Shown here piece after piece: positions 53,996 through 62,658 of a stretch of DNA of 64,000 bases (positions are counted from its first letter, which is position 1; each line of letters opens with the position of its first letter). This stretch comes from Pseudomonas sp. 8Z (GTDB lineage: Bacteria > Pseudomonadota > Gammaproteobacteria > Pseudomonadales > Pseudomonadaceae). Under the pieces are notes generated by a model. It saw only the letters and a program-made list of their open reading frames with translations, did no database searches and was not told where the DNA came from. The stretch is taken from assembly GCF_902506535.1 (NCBI RefSeq), contig NZ_LR733825.1:1049992-1113991 (forward strand), written 5' to 3'. A program made the translations under genes and the position numbers.

Positions 53996-55567
53996 ATGCC
54001 GCTCCCCGATCTTCAGACCCTGTTGCCTTTCCTGCGCTGGCTGCCCGGCATTCGCCGCAGCACCCTCGGCAACGATCTGCTGGTGGGCCTGACCGGCGCC
54101 ATCCTGGCCCTGCCGCAATCGCTGGCTTACGCGCTGATCGCCGGACTGCCGGCCGAATACGGCCTGTATGCGGCCATCGTGCCGGTGATCATCGCCTGCC
54201 TGTGGGGCTCGTCCTGGCACCTGATCTGTGGGCCGACGGCGGCCATCTCTATCGTTCTGTTCACCAGCGTCAGCCCCATGGCCAAGGTAGGCAGCGAGGA
54301 GTTCATCGCCCTGGTGCTGCTGCTGACCTTCCTTGCCGGGCTGTTCCAGTGGCTGCTCGGCCTGCTGCGCTTCGGCGCCCTGGTGAACTTCGTCTCGCAG
54401 TCGGTGGTGCTTGGTTTCACCCTCGGTGCGGCCTTGGTCATCGCCATCGGCCAGGTGCCCAACCTGCTCGGCGTCGAGGTGCCAAGCCAGGCCACCGCGC
54501 TGAGCAGCCTGCTGCAGATCGGCCAGCACCTGCCCGAGACACACTGGCCGAGCCTGGCCCTGGCCGCCTTCACCTTGCTGCTGAGCCTGGCCGTGCGCCG
54601 CCTCTGGCCGAAGGCGCCAGCGCTGCTGATCGGCCTGATTGGCGGCAGCCTGCTGGCCTGGTTGCTGCCGACGAGCTACGCCGAGCAGATCGCCCTGGTG
54701 GCCTCCTTCGCCGGTAACCTGCCGCCACTGACCGCGCTGCATTTTGACCTCGATGACGTGCTGCGCCTGCTACCGGCAGCGGTGGCCTGCGGCATGCTCG
54801 GGCTGGTCACCAGCCTGTCCATCGCCCGCGCCCTGGCAGTCAAATCACATCAGTTCCTCGACGCCAATCAGGAAGTGCGCGCCCAGGGCCTGTCGAACAT
54901 CATCGGCCCGTGGTTCTCCGGCTCGTTGTCGGCCGGCTCCTTCACTCGCTCGGCGCTCAACCTGCAAGCCGGCGCGCGCACGCCGCTGGCCGGAATATGC
55001 TCGGCGCTACTGGTGGCGCTGTTCGCCCTGTTCGGCGCCGCGCTGCTGGCGCATATCCCGCTGCCGGTGATGGCCGCCGGTATTCTGCTGATCTGCTGGG
55101 GCCTGGTGGATCTGGCGGCGATCCGCGCGCTGCGCCGGGTCAGCCACGCCGAGTTCGTGGTGATGCTGCTGACCTTCACCGCCACCCTGGTGCTGGAGCT
55201 GCAGACGGCGATCTATGCCGGCGTGCTGGCCTCGCTGTTCTTCTACCTCAAGCGCACCTCACAGCCGCGCGTGCGTCTGTGGCAGGACGGCGACGACGAG
55301 GTGCTGCGCATCGAGGGCTCGATCTTCTTCGGCGCCTGCCATTACATCCAGCAGTTACTGCAGAACAGCCACGCCCCGCGGGTGGTAATCGATGCCCGGC
55401 ATATCAACTTCATCGACTACGCCGGCATCGAGATGCTGCACCAGGAAGCACGCCGTTTGCAGGTGCTGCAACGCCACCTGGTACTGCGCCAGGCGCGGCC
55501 GCAGGTGGTGGAGGAAATCCTCAAGCTCGAAGGCGCCGAGCATTGCCCGCTGGTCTTCGAGGACTAA
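53996..55567 (+). CDS. SulP-family anion transporter with STAS domain (second copy type)
   Basis: A 523-residue SulP protein of a different subgroup from that at 46151. The N-terminus is LGNDLLVGLTGAILALPQSL, a helix-rich core contains WHLICGPTAAISIVLFTSVS, the signature GSLSAGSFTRSALNLQAGAR follows, and a C-terminal STAS domain has VVIDARHINFIDYAGIEMLH. The probable substrate is sulfate or another oxyanion; nearby choline-sulfatase releases sulfate, but transport specificity cannot be seen. The ATG at 53996 begins the conserved domain; upstream codons pass through the REPIN edge. A MITE-like element starts at the base after its stop. Confidence 0.88.
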   Translation: MPLPDLQTLLPFLRWLPGIRRSTLGNDLLVGLTGAILALPQSLAYALIAGLPAEYGLYAAIVPVIIACLWGSSWHLICGPTAAISIVLFTSVSPMAKVGSEEFIALVLLLTFLAGLFQWLLGLLRFGALVNFVSQSVVLGFTLGAALVIAIGQVPNLLGVEVPSQATALSSLLQIGQHLPETHWPSLALAAFTLLLSLAVRRLWPKAPALLIGLIGGSLLAWLLPTSYAEQIALVASFAGNLPPLTALHFDLDDVLRLLPAAVACGMLGLVTSLSIARALAVKSHQFLDANQEVRAQGLSNIIGPWFSGSLSAGSFTRSALNLQAGARTPLAGICSALLVALFALFGAALLAHIPLPVMAAGILLICWGLVDLAAIRALRRVSHAEFVVMLLTFTATLVLELQTAIYAGVLASLFFYLKRTSQPRVRLWQDGDDEVLRIEGSIFFGACHYIQQLLQNSHAPRVVIDARHINFIDYAGIEMLHQEARRLQVLQRHLVLRQARPQVVEEILKLEGAEHCPLVFED

Positions 55568-55723
55568 GAGCCTGTTCAGGATCTCGCGAGCTAGAGCCAG
55601 GCAAGGCGAAACCAGGCGAAAAAGCGCAGTTTACGAGTTGTAAATGAGCATTTTGACTGGGCTCGCACGCGAGGCTGGTTTCAACGCTGCATGGCCGACG
55701 CACAGCAGATCGTGAACAGGTTC
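55568..55723. mobile_element. 156-bp MITE-like element with terminal inverted repeats
   Basis: The ends are inverted repeats of about 17 bases (GAGCCTGTTCAGGATCT at the left; the complement of the right end is GAACCTGTTCACGATCT, two mismatches). Three-base TAA copies flank both sides, the left one being the stop codon of the SulP gene, which suggests a target duplication. There is no coding capacity. I recall similar elements dispersed in pseudomonad genomes, but copy number cannot be judged here. Confidence 0.75.
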
Positions 55724-55787
55724 TAAGCCCCTCGCGTGGCGCCCGAAGCCTCTCTAGACTACGCAGCCCCGCTCACCGGAGGCCGCC

Positions 55788-56378
55788 ATGGACATTCTCA
55801 GCATTGCCGTACTGATCTTTCTGGTCACCGACCCGTTCGGCAATATCGCCATCTACATCGCCGCCCTGAAGAACGTCGAGCCGCGCCGTCGCCTGTGGGT
55901 CGCGGCGCGCGAGCTGCTGTTCGCACTCGGCCTACTGCTGCTGTTCCTCACCTTTGGTGACAAATTCCTCAGCGCGCTGGGCCTGTCGCGGGAGGCGACC
56001 GCGATTGCCGGCGGTATCATCCTGTTCGTCATCGCCATGCGCCTGATCTTCCCCAGCCCGCAGGGCCTGCTCGGCGACGTGCCGGACGGCGAGCCGATGC
56101 TGGTGCCGCTAGCCACGCCAGCGGTGGCCGGGCCATCGGCCCTCGCGGTGCTGATGACCTTGCGCAACACCCACACCGGGCCGCTCTGGGAGCTGTACCT
56201 GGCGCTGATCCTGGCTTGGGCGGCGACGGCATTCATCCTGCTGCAGGCCTCGTTCCTGCAGCGTTTTCTCGGTAACCGCGGGTTGATGGCGGTGGAGCGA
56301 CTGATGGGCATGCTGCTGATCATGCTCAGCGTCGACATGCTGCTGGACAACCTGCAGAGCGTATTCAGTCATTTATGA
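55788..56378 (+). CDS. MarC-family inner-membrane protein
   Basis: A 196-residue protein with six membrane helices, of the MarC/YchE/YhgN family. The opening LSIAVLIFLVTDPFGNIAIY with its DPFGN motif and MLVPLATPAVAGPSALAVLM, the second conserved loop, are diagnostic. Function is unsettled; some members were proposed as amino-acid exporters. GGAGG lies five bases before the ATG. The stop overlaps the amidase gene (ATGA), so the two are co-expressed. Confidence 0.92.
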   Translation: MDILSIAVLIFLVTDPFGNIAIYIAALKNVEPRRRLWVAARELLFALGLLLLFLTFGDKFLSALGLSREATAIAGGIILFVIAMRLIFPSPQGLLGDVPDGEPMLVPLATPAVAGPSALAVLMTLRNTHTGPLWELYLALILAWAATAFILLQASFLQRFLGNRGLMAVERLMGMLLIMLSVDMLLDNLQSVFSHL

Positions 56379-57157
56379 AGTCTTTCTGCCTTGCCCTCAC
56401 CCTTGTTCTGCTCGCCGGTTGCACCAGCGGCCTGCGTATCGACGACAGCCACCAAGCCGTCGGCCAGAACAGCCGCGTGCAGTACGTGGTGCTGCACTAC
56501 ACCTCCGCTGACCTGGCGCGCTCGCTGGAGCTGCTGACCAGCAGCGACGTCAGCAGCCACTACCTGATCGGCGACCGCCCGGCGACGCTCTATCGCCTAG
56601 TCGATGAAAACCGCCGCGCCTGGCACGCCGGAGTCAGCTCATGGCAAGGCCGCACCTGGCTGAATGCCTCGACCATCGGCATCGAGATGGTTAACCAGGG
56701 CTATTACGACACGCCAAAGGGCCGCTACTGGCAGCCCTTCGCGCCGCAGCAGATCGACGTACTGGTGGCTCTGCTCAAGGACATCGTGCGTCGTCACCAA
56801 CTGCCGCTGGGCTCGATCATCGGCCACAGCGATATCGCGCCGCAGCGCAAGGTCGATCCGGGCCCACTGTTTCCCTGGAAGCGCCTGGCCGATGAAGGTC
56901 TGATTCCCTGGCCGGATGAAACCGAGGTGGCACGCCAGCAGGCGCTATTCGCCGCCAGCCTGCCCAGCGTCGAGTGGTTTCAGGAGCAACTGGCGCGCCA
57001 AGGGTATGAGGTGCCGCAAAGCGGCGAACTGGACGAAGCCACGCGCAATGTCATCGCCGCGTTTCAGATGAAATACCGCCCAGCCAATTACGATGGCCAG
57101 CCGGACGCGGAAACTGCCGCGCGCCTGCTGGTGCTCAACCAGCAGGCCGCCCATTAA
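56375..57157 (+). CDS. lipoprotein N-acetylmuramoyl-L-alanine amidase, AmiD-like
   Basis: A 260-residue lipoprotein with lipobox LLAGC and acylated cysteine at residue 16. The amidase_2 domain carries the zinc ligands in VVLHYTSADL, in the central DENRRAWHAGVSSWQGR segment and in IIGHSDIAPQRKVDPGPLFP, and a C-terminal peptidoglycan-binding helix domain covers the last ~70 residues. It cleaves the amide between muramic acid and the stem peptide, at the outer-membrane side as in E. coli AmiD. It is translationally coupled to the MarC gene. Confidence 0.92.
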   Translation: MKSFCLALTLVLLAGCTSGLRIDDSHQAVGQNSRVQYVVLHYTSADLARSLELLTSSDVSSHYLIGDRPATLYRLVDENRRAWHAGVSSWQGRTWLNASTIGIEMVNQGYYDTPKGRYWQPFAPQQIDVLVALLKDIVRRHQLPLGSIIGHSDIAPQRKVDPGPLFPWKRLADEGLIPWPDETEVARQQALFAASLPSVEWFQEQLARQGYEVPQSGELDEATRNVIAAFQMKYRPANYDGQPDAETAARLLVLNQQAAH

Positions 57158-57223
57158 CAGGCCATTGAAAAATGCTTGTTCGCACAATATTGGAGAAAAA
57201 CCGGATAGCGACTCAACGCCCCG

Positions 57224-57619
57224 TTAGGCGCTGGTGAGCGTGCTCAGACGATTGGCCAACTGCATGAAGTCATAGGGTTTGACGATGCTCTCGGTGGCCG
57301 CGCCGTTGTCGCGGGCACGCACCTGATCAAGCAGCTCGCGCTCGTCGTAACCACTGGCGAACAGCACTGGCAAGGTTGGTCGCAAGCGGCGCGCCGCTTC
57401 GACCAACTCGCGTCCATCCATACCAGGCAGGCCGATATCACTCATCAACAGATGGACCGGCTGATCACCACGCAGCCACTCCAGCGCACTGGCAGCATCA
57501 CGCAGGGCCTGGACGTGGTAGCCAAATTCCTGCAAGACCTCCGCCGTGAGCGGGCGGACGACATCGTCATCCTCGACCAACACGATGGTCTTGATCAGTG
57601 CGGAGTCGGTCTGAGCCAT
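57224..57619 (-). CDS. single-domain response regulator receiver
   Basis: A 131-residue stand-alone receiver. The acidic pocket is VEDDD near residue 16, the phosphoacceptor is D61 in MSDIGLPGMDG, and the conserved lysine is in VKPYDFMQL near the C-terminus. No output domain is present, so it must act through protein contacts or as a phosphate sink. It is divergent from the large hybrid kinase (115 bases between starts) and is likely part of the same pathway. Confidence 0.9.
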   Translation of the reverse strand: MAQTDSALIKTIVLVEDDDVVRPLTAEVLQEFGYHVQALRDAASALEWLRGDQPVHLLMSDIGLPGMDGRELVEAARRLRPTLPVLFASGYDERELLDQVRARDNGAATESIVKPYDFMQLANRLSTLTSA

Positions 57620-57734
57620 GAAGTTCTCGGTTTATGCGCGCAAAATCGGTGGATGTTTGGCAAACTTCGGCGTCTGCACGCTGTCAGTGTGCCACACGCC
57701 AACCTTCTACATAAAGCAGCGAGACAATCATCGA

Positions 57735-60700
57735 ATGGACGTCCCAGTGTCGAATGAGTCCGCCATGGACGAGGCAAGCTTTCGTCGCATCCTCAATCGT
57801 AATTTTGCCCTGCCGCTTGGCCTGGGACTGGCCAGCGCTCTGTTTTTCGCTGTGGTCATCGGCTACCTGCTCAACGTGATTCGCTGGGTCGAGCACACCG
57901 ATCAGGTGCTCAACCGTGCCAGCGAGCTGTACCGCATGACGCTCGACATGGAAACCGGCCTACGCGGCTTCATGCTCAGCGGGAATGAGGAGTACCTCGC
58001 GCCTTACGAGCTGGCACGTGACGAGCTGCGTCCGCGTACCAATCAGCTCATCGAGATGGTCTCCGATAACCCATCTCAGATCCCCTATATACAACGCCTG
58101 CAAGTGCTGCAGGAACAATGGGACCTGTATGCCCAGGAAATGATTGCAGAGCGTCGCGCCAATGCTGACGTCACAGACGATGTGAAACGCGGCCGTGGCA
58201 AGAATCTGACCGATGATATTCGCGAGGAGCTGACCAGCTTCATCAGTAATGAGCGCACGCTACGCCAGCAACGTAATGCCAAGGTCAGCGATATCACGAC
58301 CTGGGGTGCTGGCGCCTACCTGACCATCAGCATCCTGTTCAGCGGCTTGTTAGCACTGTTTGGGCGGCGCGAGCTGGTCAATCTCTCGCAGACCTACTCT
58401 CAAGCCATGAGCCTGCAGGCTGAGTACGCCGAAGAGCAGCGCCGCCGCGCCTGGCTTGGCGATGGCCAGAACCAGTTGGCAGAACGCCTGCTCGGTCAGC
58501 CATATGTGGGCGAGCTTGCCGACCGCTCGCTGGAGTTTCTCGCGCAATACCTGGGCTGCGTGGTTGCCGCGCTGTATTTGCGTGATGCCCACAGTGGCGC
58601 TCTGCAACGTGTCTCCGGCTACGGGTTCAGTGATAACGCCAACGTCAAAGAGCACTTTTACCAGGGTGAAGGGCTGGTCGGGCAGGCAGCCAGAGGCAAG
58701 CAACTGGTCTATCTAGAGGATCTGCCGACCGACTACATCAAGGTCGCCTCCGCTCTGGGCGAGAGCCAACCGGTCAGTATCGCGCTGGTACCACTGCAGT
58801 CCGAAGAGCGCGTCAACGGCATCATCGAGCTGGCGTTCCTGCGCCCGCTACAAGCCCATGAGCGCGAACTGCTGGAGGCCATCGCCAGCCACATAGGCAT
58901 GACACTGGAAGCCGCACGCTATCGCCAACGCCTGCAAGAGGTACTCAGCGAAACCCAACAGCTCAACGAAGAGTTGCAGACCCAGCAGGAAGAACTGCGC
59001 GCCGCCAACGAGGAGTTGGAACAACAGGCTCGCGTACTCAAGGAGTCCCAGGCGCATCTGGAGACCCAGCAGGCCGAGCTGGAACAGACCAACGAGAAGC
59101 TCGCCGAGCAGGCGCAGACCCTCGCCGACCAGCGCGACGAGCTCGATCAGCGCAACACCGCCCTGGGCCGCATCCAGACGCAACTGGAAGAACGCGCCGA
59201 AGAACTGCAACGCGCCAGTCGCTATAAATCCGAGTTCCTCGCCAACATGAGCCACGAGCTGCGCACACCGCTCAACAGCTCGCTGATCCTGGCCAAGCTG
59301 CTGGCGGAGAACGGCAAGGGCAATCTCAACGACGAGCAAGTGAAATTCGCCGAGTCGATCTATTCGGCCGGCAATGACCTGCTCAACCTGATCAACGACA
59401 TCCTCGACATCGCCAAGGTCGAAGCCGGCAAGCTTGAGGTGCGCCCCGAGCGTACCGCGCTGGCCAACATGGTCGAGGGACTGCGTGATGTATTCACGCC
59501 ACTGGCCAGTGAGCGCGGCCTGAGCTTCGTGATTGAGCAGCAGGACAACCTGCCGCACATGCTCTTCACTGACCGCCAGCGTGCCGAACAGATTCTGCGC
59601 AACCTGCTGTCCAATGCATTCAAATTCACCGACCACGGCGGCGTGACGCTCAACATCTCGCGCCACGATGAGCAAACTCTGGCCTTCGTCGTACGCGACA
59701 GCGGCATCGGCATCGCCCCAGATCAACAAGACGTGATCTTCCAGGCCTTCCGCCAGGCCGACGGCACCACCAACCGGCGCCATGGCGGTACCGGTCTGGG
59801 CCTGTCGATTTCTCGCGATCTGGCCGCGCTGCTCGGCGGCTCGATCAGCGTCCACAGCGTGCCGAACGAAGGCAGCAGCTTCACCCTGCTGCTGCCCGAG
59901 CGGATGACCGAGAGTGGCAACAGCGCCAAGCCCAGCGCCCTCGCGCCGCCACCATTAGAGTTGCCGACAGCACCTGTAGTAGCACTCACCGAGCCCACAC
60001 AACCACGCTCCCCTGCGCCTTTTGCAGATGATCGCGAGCACCTCGACGAGCGTACTGGACGCTGTGTGCTGGTGGTCGAGGACGAAACACGCTTCGCCCG
60101 CATCCTCTTCGACCTGGCCCATGAGCTGGGCTACGCCTGCCTGGTAGCCACCAGCGCCAATGAAGCCCTAGAGCTAGCGCGCCAGCACCGCCCGGACGCC
60201 ATTCTGCTCGACATGCGCCTACCCGACGGCTCAGGCCTGGCCGTGCTGCAACGCCTGAAAGACGACACCCAGACCCGCCACATTCCGGTTCACGTGGTCT
60301 CGGTAGACGACCATAGCGAAGCCGCCCTGCATCTGGGGGCGGTAGGTTACGCACTCAAACCCACCAGCCGCGAGCAACTCAAGGACGTCTTCGGCAAGCT
60401 CGAAGCCAAGCTCAACCAGCAGGTCAAACGCGTGCTGCTGGTCGAAGACGACCCCTTGCAGCGCGATAGCGTTGCCCGCCTGATCGGCGACGAAGATGTC
60501 GAGATCACCGCCGTTGCACTGGCAAATCAGGCCCTGGATAAACTGCGCGACACCGTTTTCGATTGCATGATCATCGACCTCAAGCTGCCCGATATGCACG
60601 GCAACGAGCTGTTGCGGCGCATGGCCGAAGAAGACATCTGCTCCTTCCCTCCGGTGATCGTCTACACCGGGCGCAACCTGACGCGTGATGAAGAAGCCGA

Positions 60701-61241
60701 GCTGCTCAAATACTCGCGCTCCATCATCATCAAGGGGGCGCGCTCACCGGAGCGCCTGCTCGATGAAGTCACCCTGTTCCTGCACAAGGTCGAAGCTGAC
60801 CTGTCCAGCGAACATCAACGCATGCTCAAAACCGCGCGCAACCGTGACAAACAGTTCGAAGGGCGGCGACTGCTGCTGGTCGATGACGACGTGCGCAACA
60901 TCTTCGCCCTCTCCAGCGCGCTGGAGCAGAAGGGCGCCTCCATCGAAGTGGCGCGTAACGGCTATGAAGCACTGGCCAAGCTGCGTGAGCACGATGACAT
61001 CGACCTGGTGCTGATGGACGTGATGATGCCGGAGATGGACGGCTACGAAGCCACCCGGCAAATCCGCCAGCAAGCGCGCTGGAAAAACCTGCCGATCATC
61101 GCGGTCACCGCCAAGGCGATGAAGGATGACCAGGAGCGCTGCCGCGAGGCCGGCGCCAACGACTACCTGGCCAAACCTATCGACCTGGCCCGCCTGTTCT
61201 CTCTGATTCGCGTGTGGATGCCCAAACTGGAGCGCTTGTAA
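57735..61241 (+). CDS. CHASE3-GAF hybrid histidine kinase with three receiver domains
   Basis: A 1168-residue sensor kinase. Membrane helices at about 26-48 and 190-212 enclose a CHASE3 domain (LDMETGLRGFMLSGNEEYLA). Then come a GAF domain (about 245-390), a long glutamine/glutamate-rich coiled coil (about 395-495), HisKA with H507 in NMSHELRTPLNS, an ATPase domain with GTGLGLSISRDLAALLGG, and three receivers with D826, D948 and D1095. The frame is open upstream, but the ATG at 57735 starts the plausible protein. Its stop overlaps cheR (TAATG). The stimulus is unknown; CHASE3 senses extracytoplasmic cues. Confidence 0.92.
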   Translation: MDVPVSNESAMDEASFRRILNRNFALPLGLGLASALFFAVVIGYLLNVIRWVEHTDQVLNRASELYRMTLDMETGLRGFMLSGNEEYLAPYELARDELRPRTNQLIEMVSDNPSQIPYIQRLQVLQEQWDLYAQEMIAERRANADVTDDVKRGRGKNLTDDIREELTSFISNERTLRQQRNAKVSDITTWGAGAYLTISILFSGLLALFGRRELVNLSQTYSQAMSLQAEYAEEQRRRAWLGDGQNQLAERLLGQPYVGELADRSLEFLAQYLGCVVAALYLRDAHSGALQRVSGYGFSDNANVKEHFYQGEGLVGQAARGKQLVYLEDLPTDYIKVASALGESQPVSIALVPLQSEERVNGIIELAFLRPLQAHERELLEAIASHIGMTLEAARYRQRLQEVLSETQQLNEELQTQQEELRAANEELEQQARVLKESQAHLETQQAELEQTNEKLAEQAQTLADQRDELDQRNTALGRIQTQLEERAEELQRASRYKSEFLANMSHELRTPLNSSLILAKLLAENGKGNLNDEQVKFAESIYSAGNDLLNLINDILDIAKVEAGKLEVRPERTALANMVEGLRDVFTPLASERGLSFVIEQQDNLPHMLFTDRQRAEQILRNLLSNAFKFTDHGGVTLNISRHDEQTLAFVVRDSGIGIAPDQQDVIFQAFRQADGTTNRRHGGTGLGLSISRDLAALLGGSISVHSVPNEGSSFTLLLPERMTESGNSAKPSALAPPPLELPTAPVVALTEPTQPRSPAPFADDREHLDERTGRCVLVVEDETRFARILFDLAHELGYACLVATSANEALELARQHRPDAILLDMRLPDGSGLAVLQRLKDDTQTRHIPVHVVSVDDHSEAALHLGAVGYALKPTSREQLKDVFGKLEAKLNQQVKRVLLVEDDPLQRDSVARLIGDEDVEITAVALANQALDKLRDTVFDCMIIDLKLPDMHGNELLRRMAEEDICSFPPVIVYTGRNLTRDEEAELLKYSRSIIIKGARSPERLLDEVTLFLHKVEADLSSEHQRMLKTARNRDKQFEGRRLLLVDDDVRNIFALSSALEQKGASIEVARNGYEALAKLREHDDIDLVLMDVMMPEMDGYEATRQIRQQARWKNLPIIAVTAKAMKDDQERCREAGANDYLAKPIDLARLFSLIRVWMPKLERL

Positions 61242-62050
61242 TGCCCGACGAGATCGAGCTACGCCTGCTGATCGAAGCGATCTACCTGCGCTACAACTAC
61301 GACTTTCGCGACTACTCCAAGGCGTCGCTGAAACGTCGTGTGCGTCAGGCACAAGCGCAGTTGGGGTGCTCAAGCATCTCGGCACTGCAGGAGCGCATCC
61401 TGTACGAGCCTGCGGCCTTTATGCAGCTCTTGCAGTACCTCACCATCCCGGTCAGCGAGATGTTCCGCGACCCCACATACTTCCTCGCCCTGCGCGAGCA
61501 GGTGGTGCCGCTGCTGCACACCTACCCGTCGCCGAAAATCTGGGTGGCAGGCTGCAGCACCGGCGAAGAGGTGTACTCCCTGGCCATCCTGCTGCACGAG
61601 GAAGGCCTGCTCGAACGCAGCATGATCTACGCCACGGACATCAACCCGCACTCACTGGAGAAAGCCGCACAAGGCATCTTCTCCCTCGACCACCTGCGTA
61701 CCTACACGCAGAACTACCAGCTCTCCGGCGGTAAGCGAGCGTTCTCCGACTACTACTCGGCAGCTTATGACCGCGTGCTGTTCGATAAGTCGCTACGCGC
61801 CAACGTGACATTCGCCGACCACAGCCTGGCCACCGACAGCGTGTTCGCCGAAACCCATCTGGTGTCGTGCCGCAACGTGCTGATCTACTTCAACCGCGAC
61901 CTGCAGGATCGCGCCCTTGGCCTGTTCCACGAATCGCTCTGCCACCGCGGTTTTCTCGGCCTAGGCAGCAAGGAGAGCCTGGACTTCTCCGCATATGCCC
62001 AGCAATTCGAGGCGGTTTCACGCCCCGAGCGAATCTTCCGCAAGCGATGA
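61241..62050 (+). CDS. cheR: CheR-type protein methyltransferase
   Basis: A 269-residue S-adenosylmethionine-dependent glutamate methyltransferase. The N-terminal helical domain has FRDYSKASLKRRVRQ. The catalytic domain shows SEMFRDPTYFLALRE, IWVAGCSTGEEVYSLAILLH as the SAM site, then DINPHSLEKA and LVSCRNVLIYFNRDLQ. The start overlaps the kinase stop by one base, so translation is coupled. No methyl-accepting chemotaxis protein is encoded in the window, so the substrate may be the neighbouring kinase or something remote. Confidence 0.92.
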   Translation: MPDEIELRLLIEAIYLRYNYDFRDYSKASLKRRVRQAQAQLGCSSISALQERILYEPAAFMQLLQYLTIPVSEMFRDPTYFLALREQVVPLLHTYPSPKIWVAGCSTGEEVYSLAILLHEEGLLERSMIYATDINPHSLEKAAQGIFSLDHLRTYTQNYQLSGGKRAFSDYYSAAYDRVLFDKSLRANVTFADHSLATDSVFAETHLVSCRNVLIYFNRDLQDRALGLFHESLCHRGFLGLGSKESLDFSAYAQQFEAVSRPERIFRKR

Positions 62051-62658
62051 GCGAGCAGCGGCGTGCTCTACGCGAACAACCTCGTGCGCCCTTGCAAGCG
62101 CTGGTGATCGGCGCCTCGGCAGGTGGCGTGGAAGCACTGCTAACCCTACTCGCAGAGCTGCCGCCGGATTACCGTCTGCCGGTGGTGTGCCTGCTGCACG
62201 TACCGGATCGTAACGACAGCCTGCTGGCCGAGCTGCTCGCCCGCCGCCTGCGGCTGCCGGTCAAGGAAGCCGAAGACAAAGAGTACCTGCGCCGTGGCAT
62301 GGTCTACGTGGCGCCAGGTGGTTATCACCTGTCCATCGAAAGCGATCGCAGCTTTTCTCTCAGTCGCGAGGAGCCCCGGCATTTCTCGCGGCCATCGATC
62401 GACATTCTGTTCGAATCTGCCGCAGATACTTACGCCGCCCAGTTGGCCGGAGCCTTGCTCACCGGCGCCAACGAGGATGGCGCAGCAGGTCTGCTGGCCA
62501 TCCAACAGGCAGGAGGGCTGACCCTGGTACAAACGCCATCCGACGCCTTGGTGCCGACCATGCCAGAAGCAGCTCTGGCGCTGCTGCAACCGGACTATCT
62601 CCTGCCCCTTGCCAGCATGCGCCTGCTGCTGGCTGAACTGGACGACCTCTCATGCTGA
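62047..62658 (+). CDS. cheB: receiver-less CheB-type methylesterase
   Basis: A 203-residue protein consisting only of the CheB catalytic domain. The triad can be assigned as S24 (IGASAGGVEAL), H51 (CLLHVPDRND) and D144 (LTGANEDGAAG). The usual N-terminal receiver is absent, so activity cannot be controlled by its own phosphorylation. It would reverse CheR methylation or deamidate glutamines. Four-base overlaps on both sides place it firmly between cheR and the receiver-kinase gene. Confidence 0.92.
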   Translation: MSEQRRALREQPRAPLQALVIGASAGGVEALLTLLAELPPDYRLPVVCLLHVPDRNDSLLAELLARRLRLPVKEAEDKEYLRRGMVYVAPGGYHLSIESDRSFSLSREEPRHFSRPSIDILFESAADTYAAQLAGALLTGANEDGAAGLLAIQQAGGLTLVQTPSDALVPTMPEAALALLQPDYLLPLASMRLLLAELDDLSC

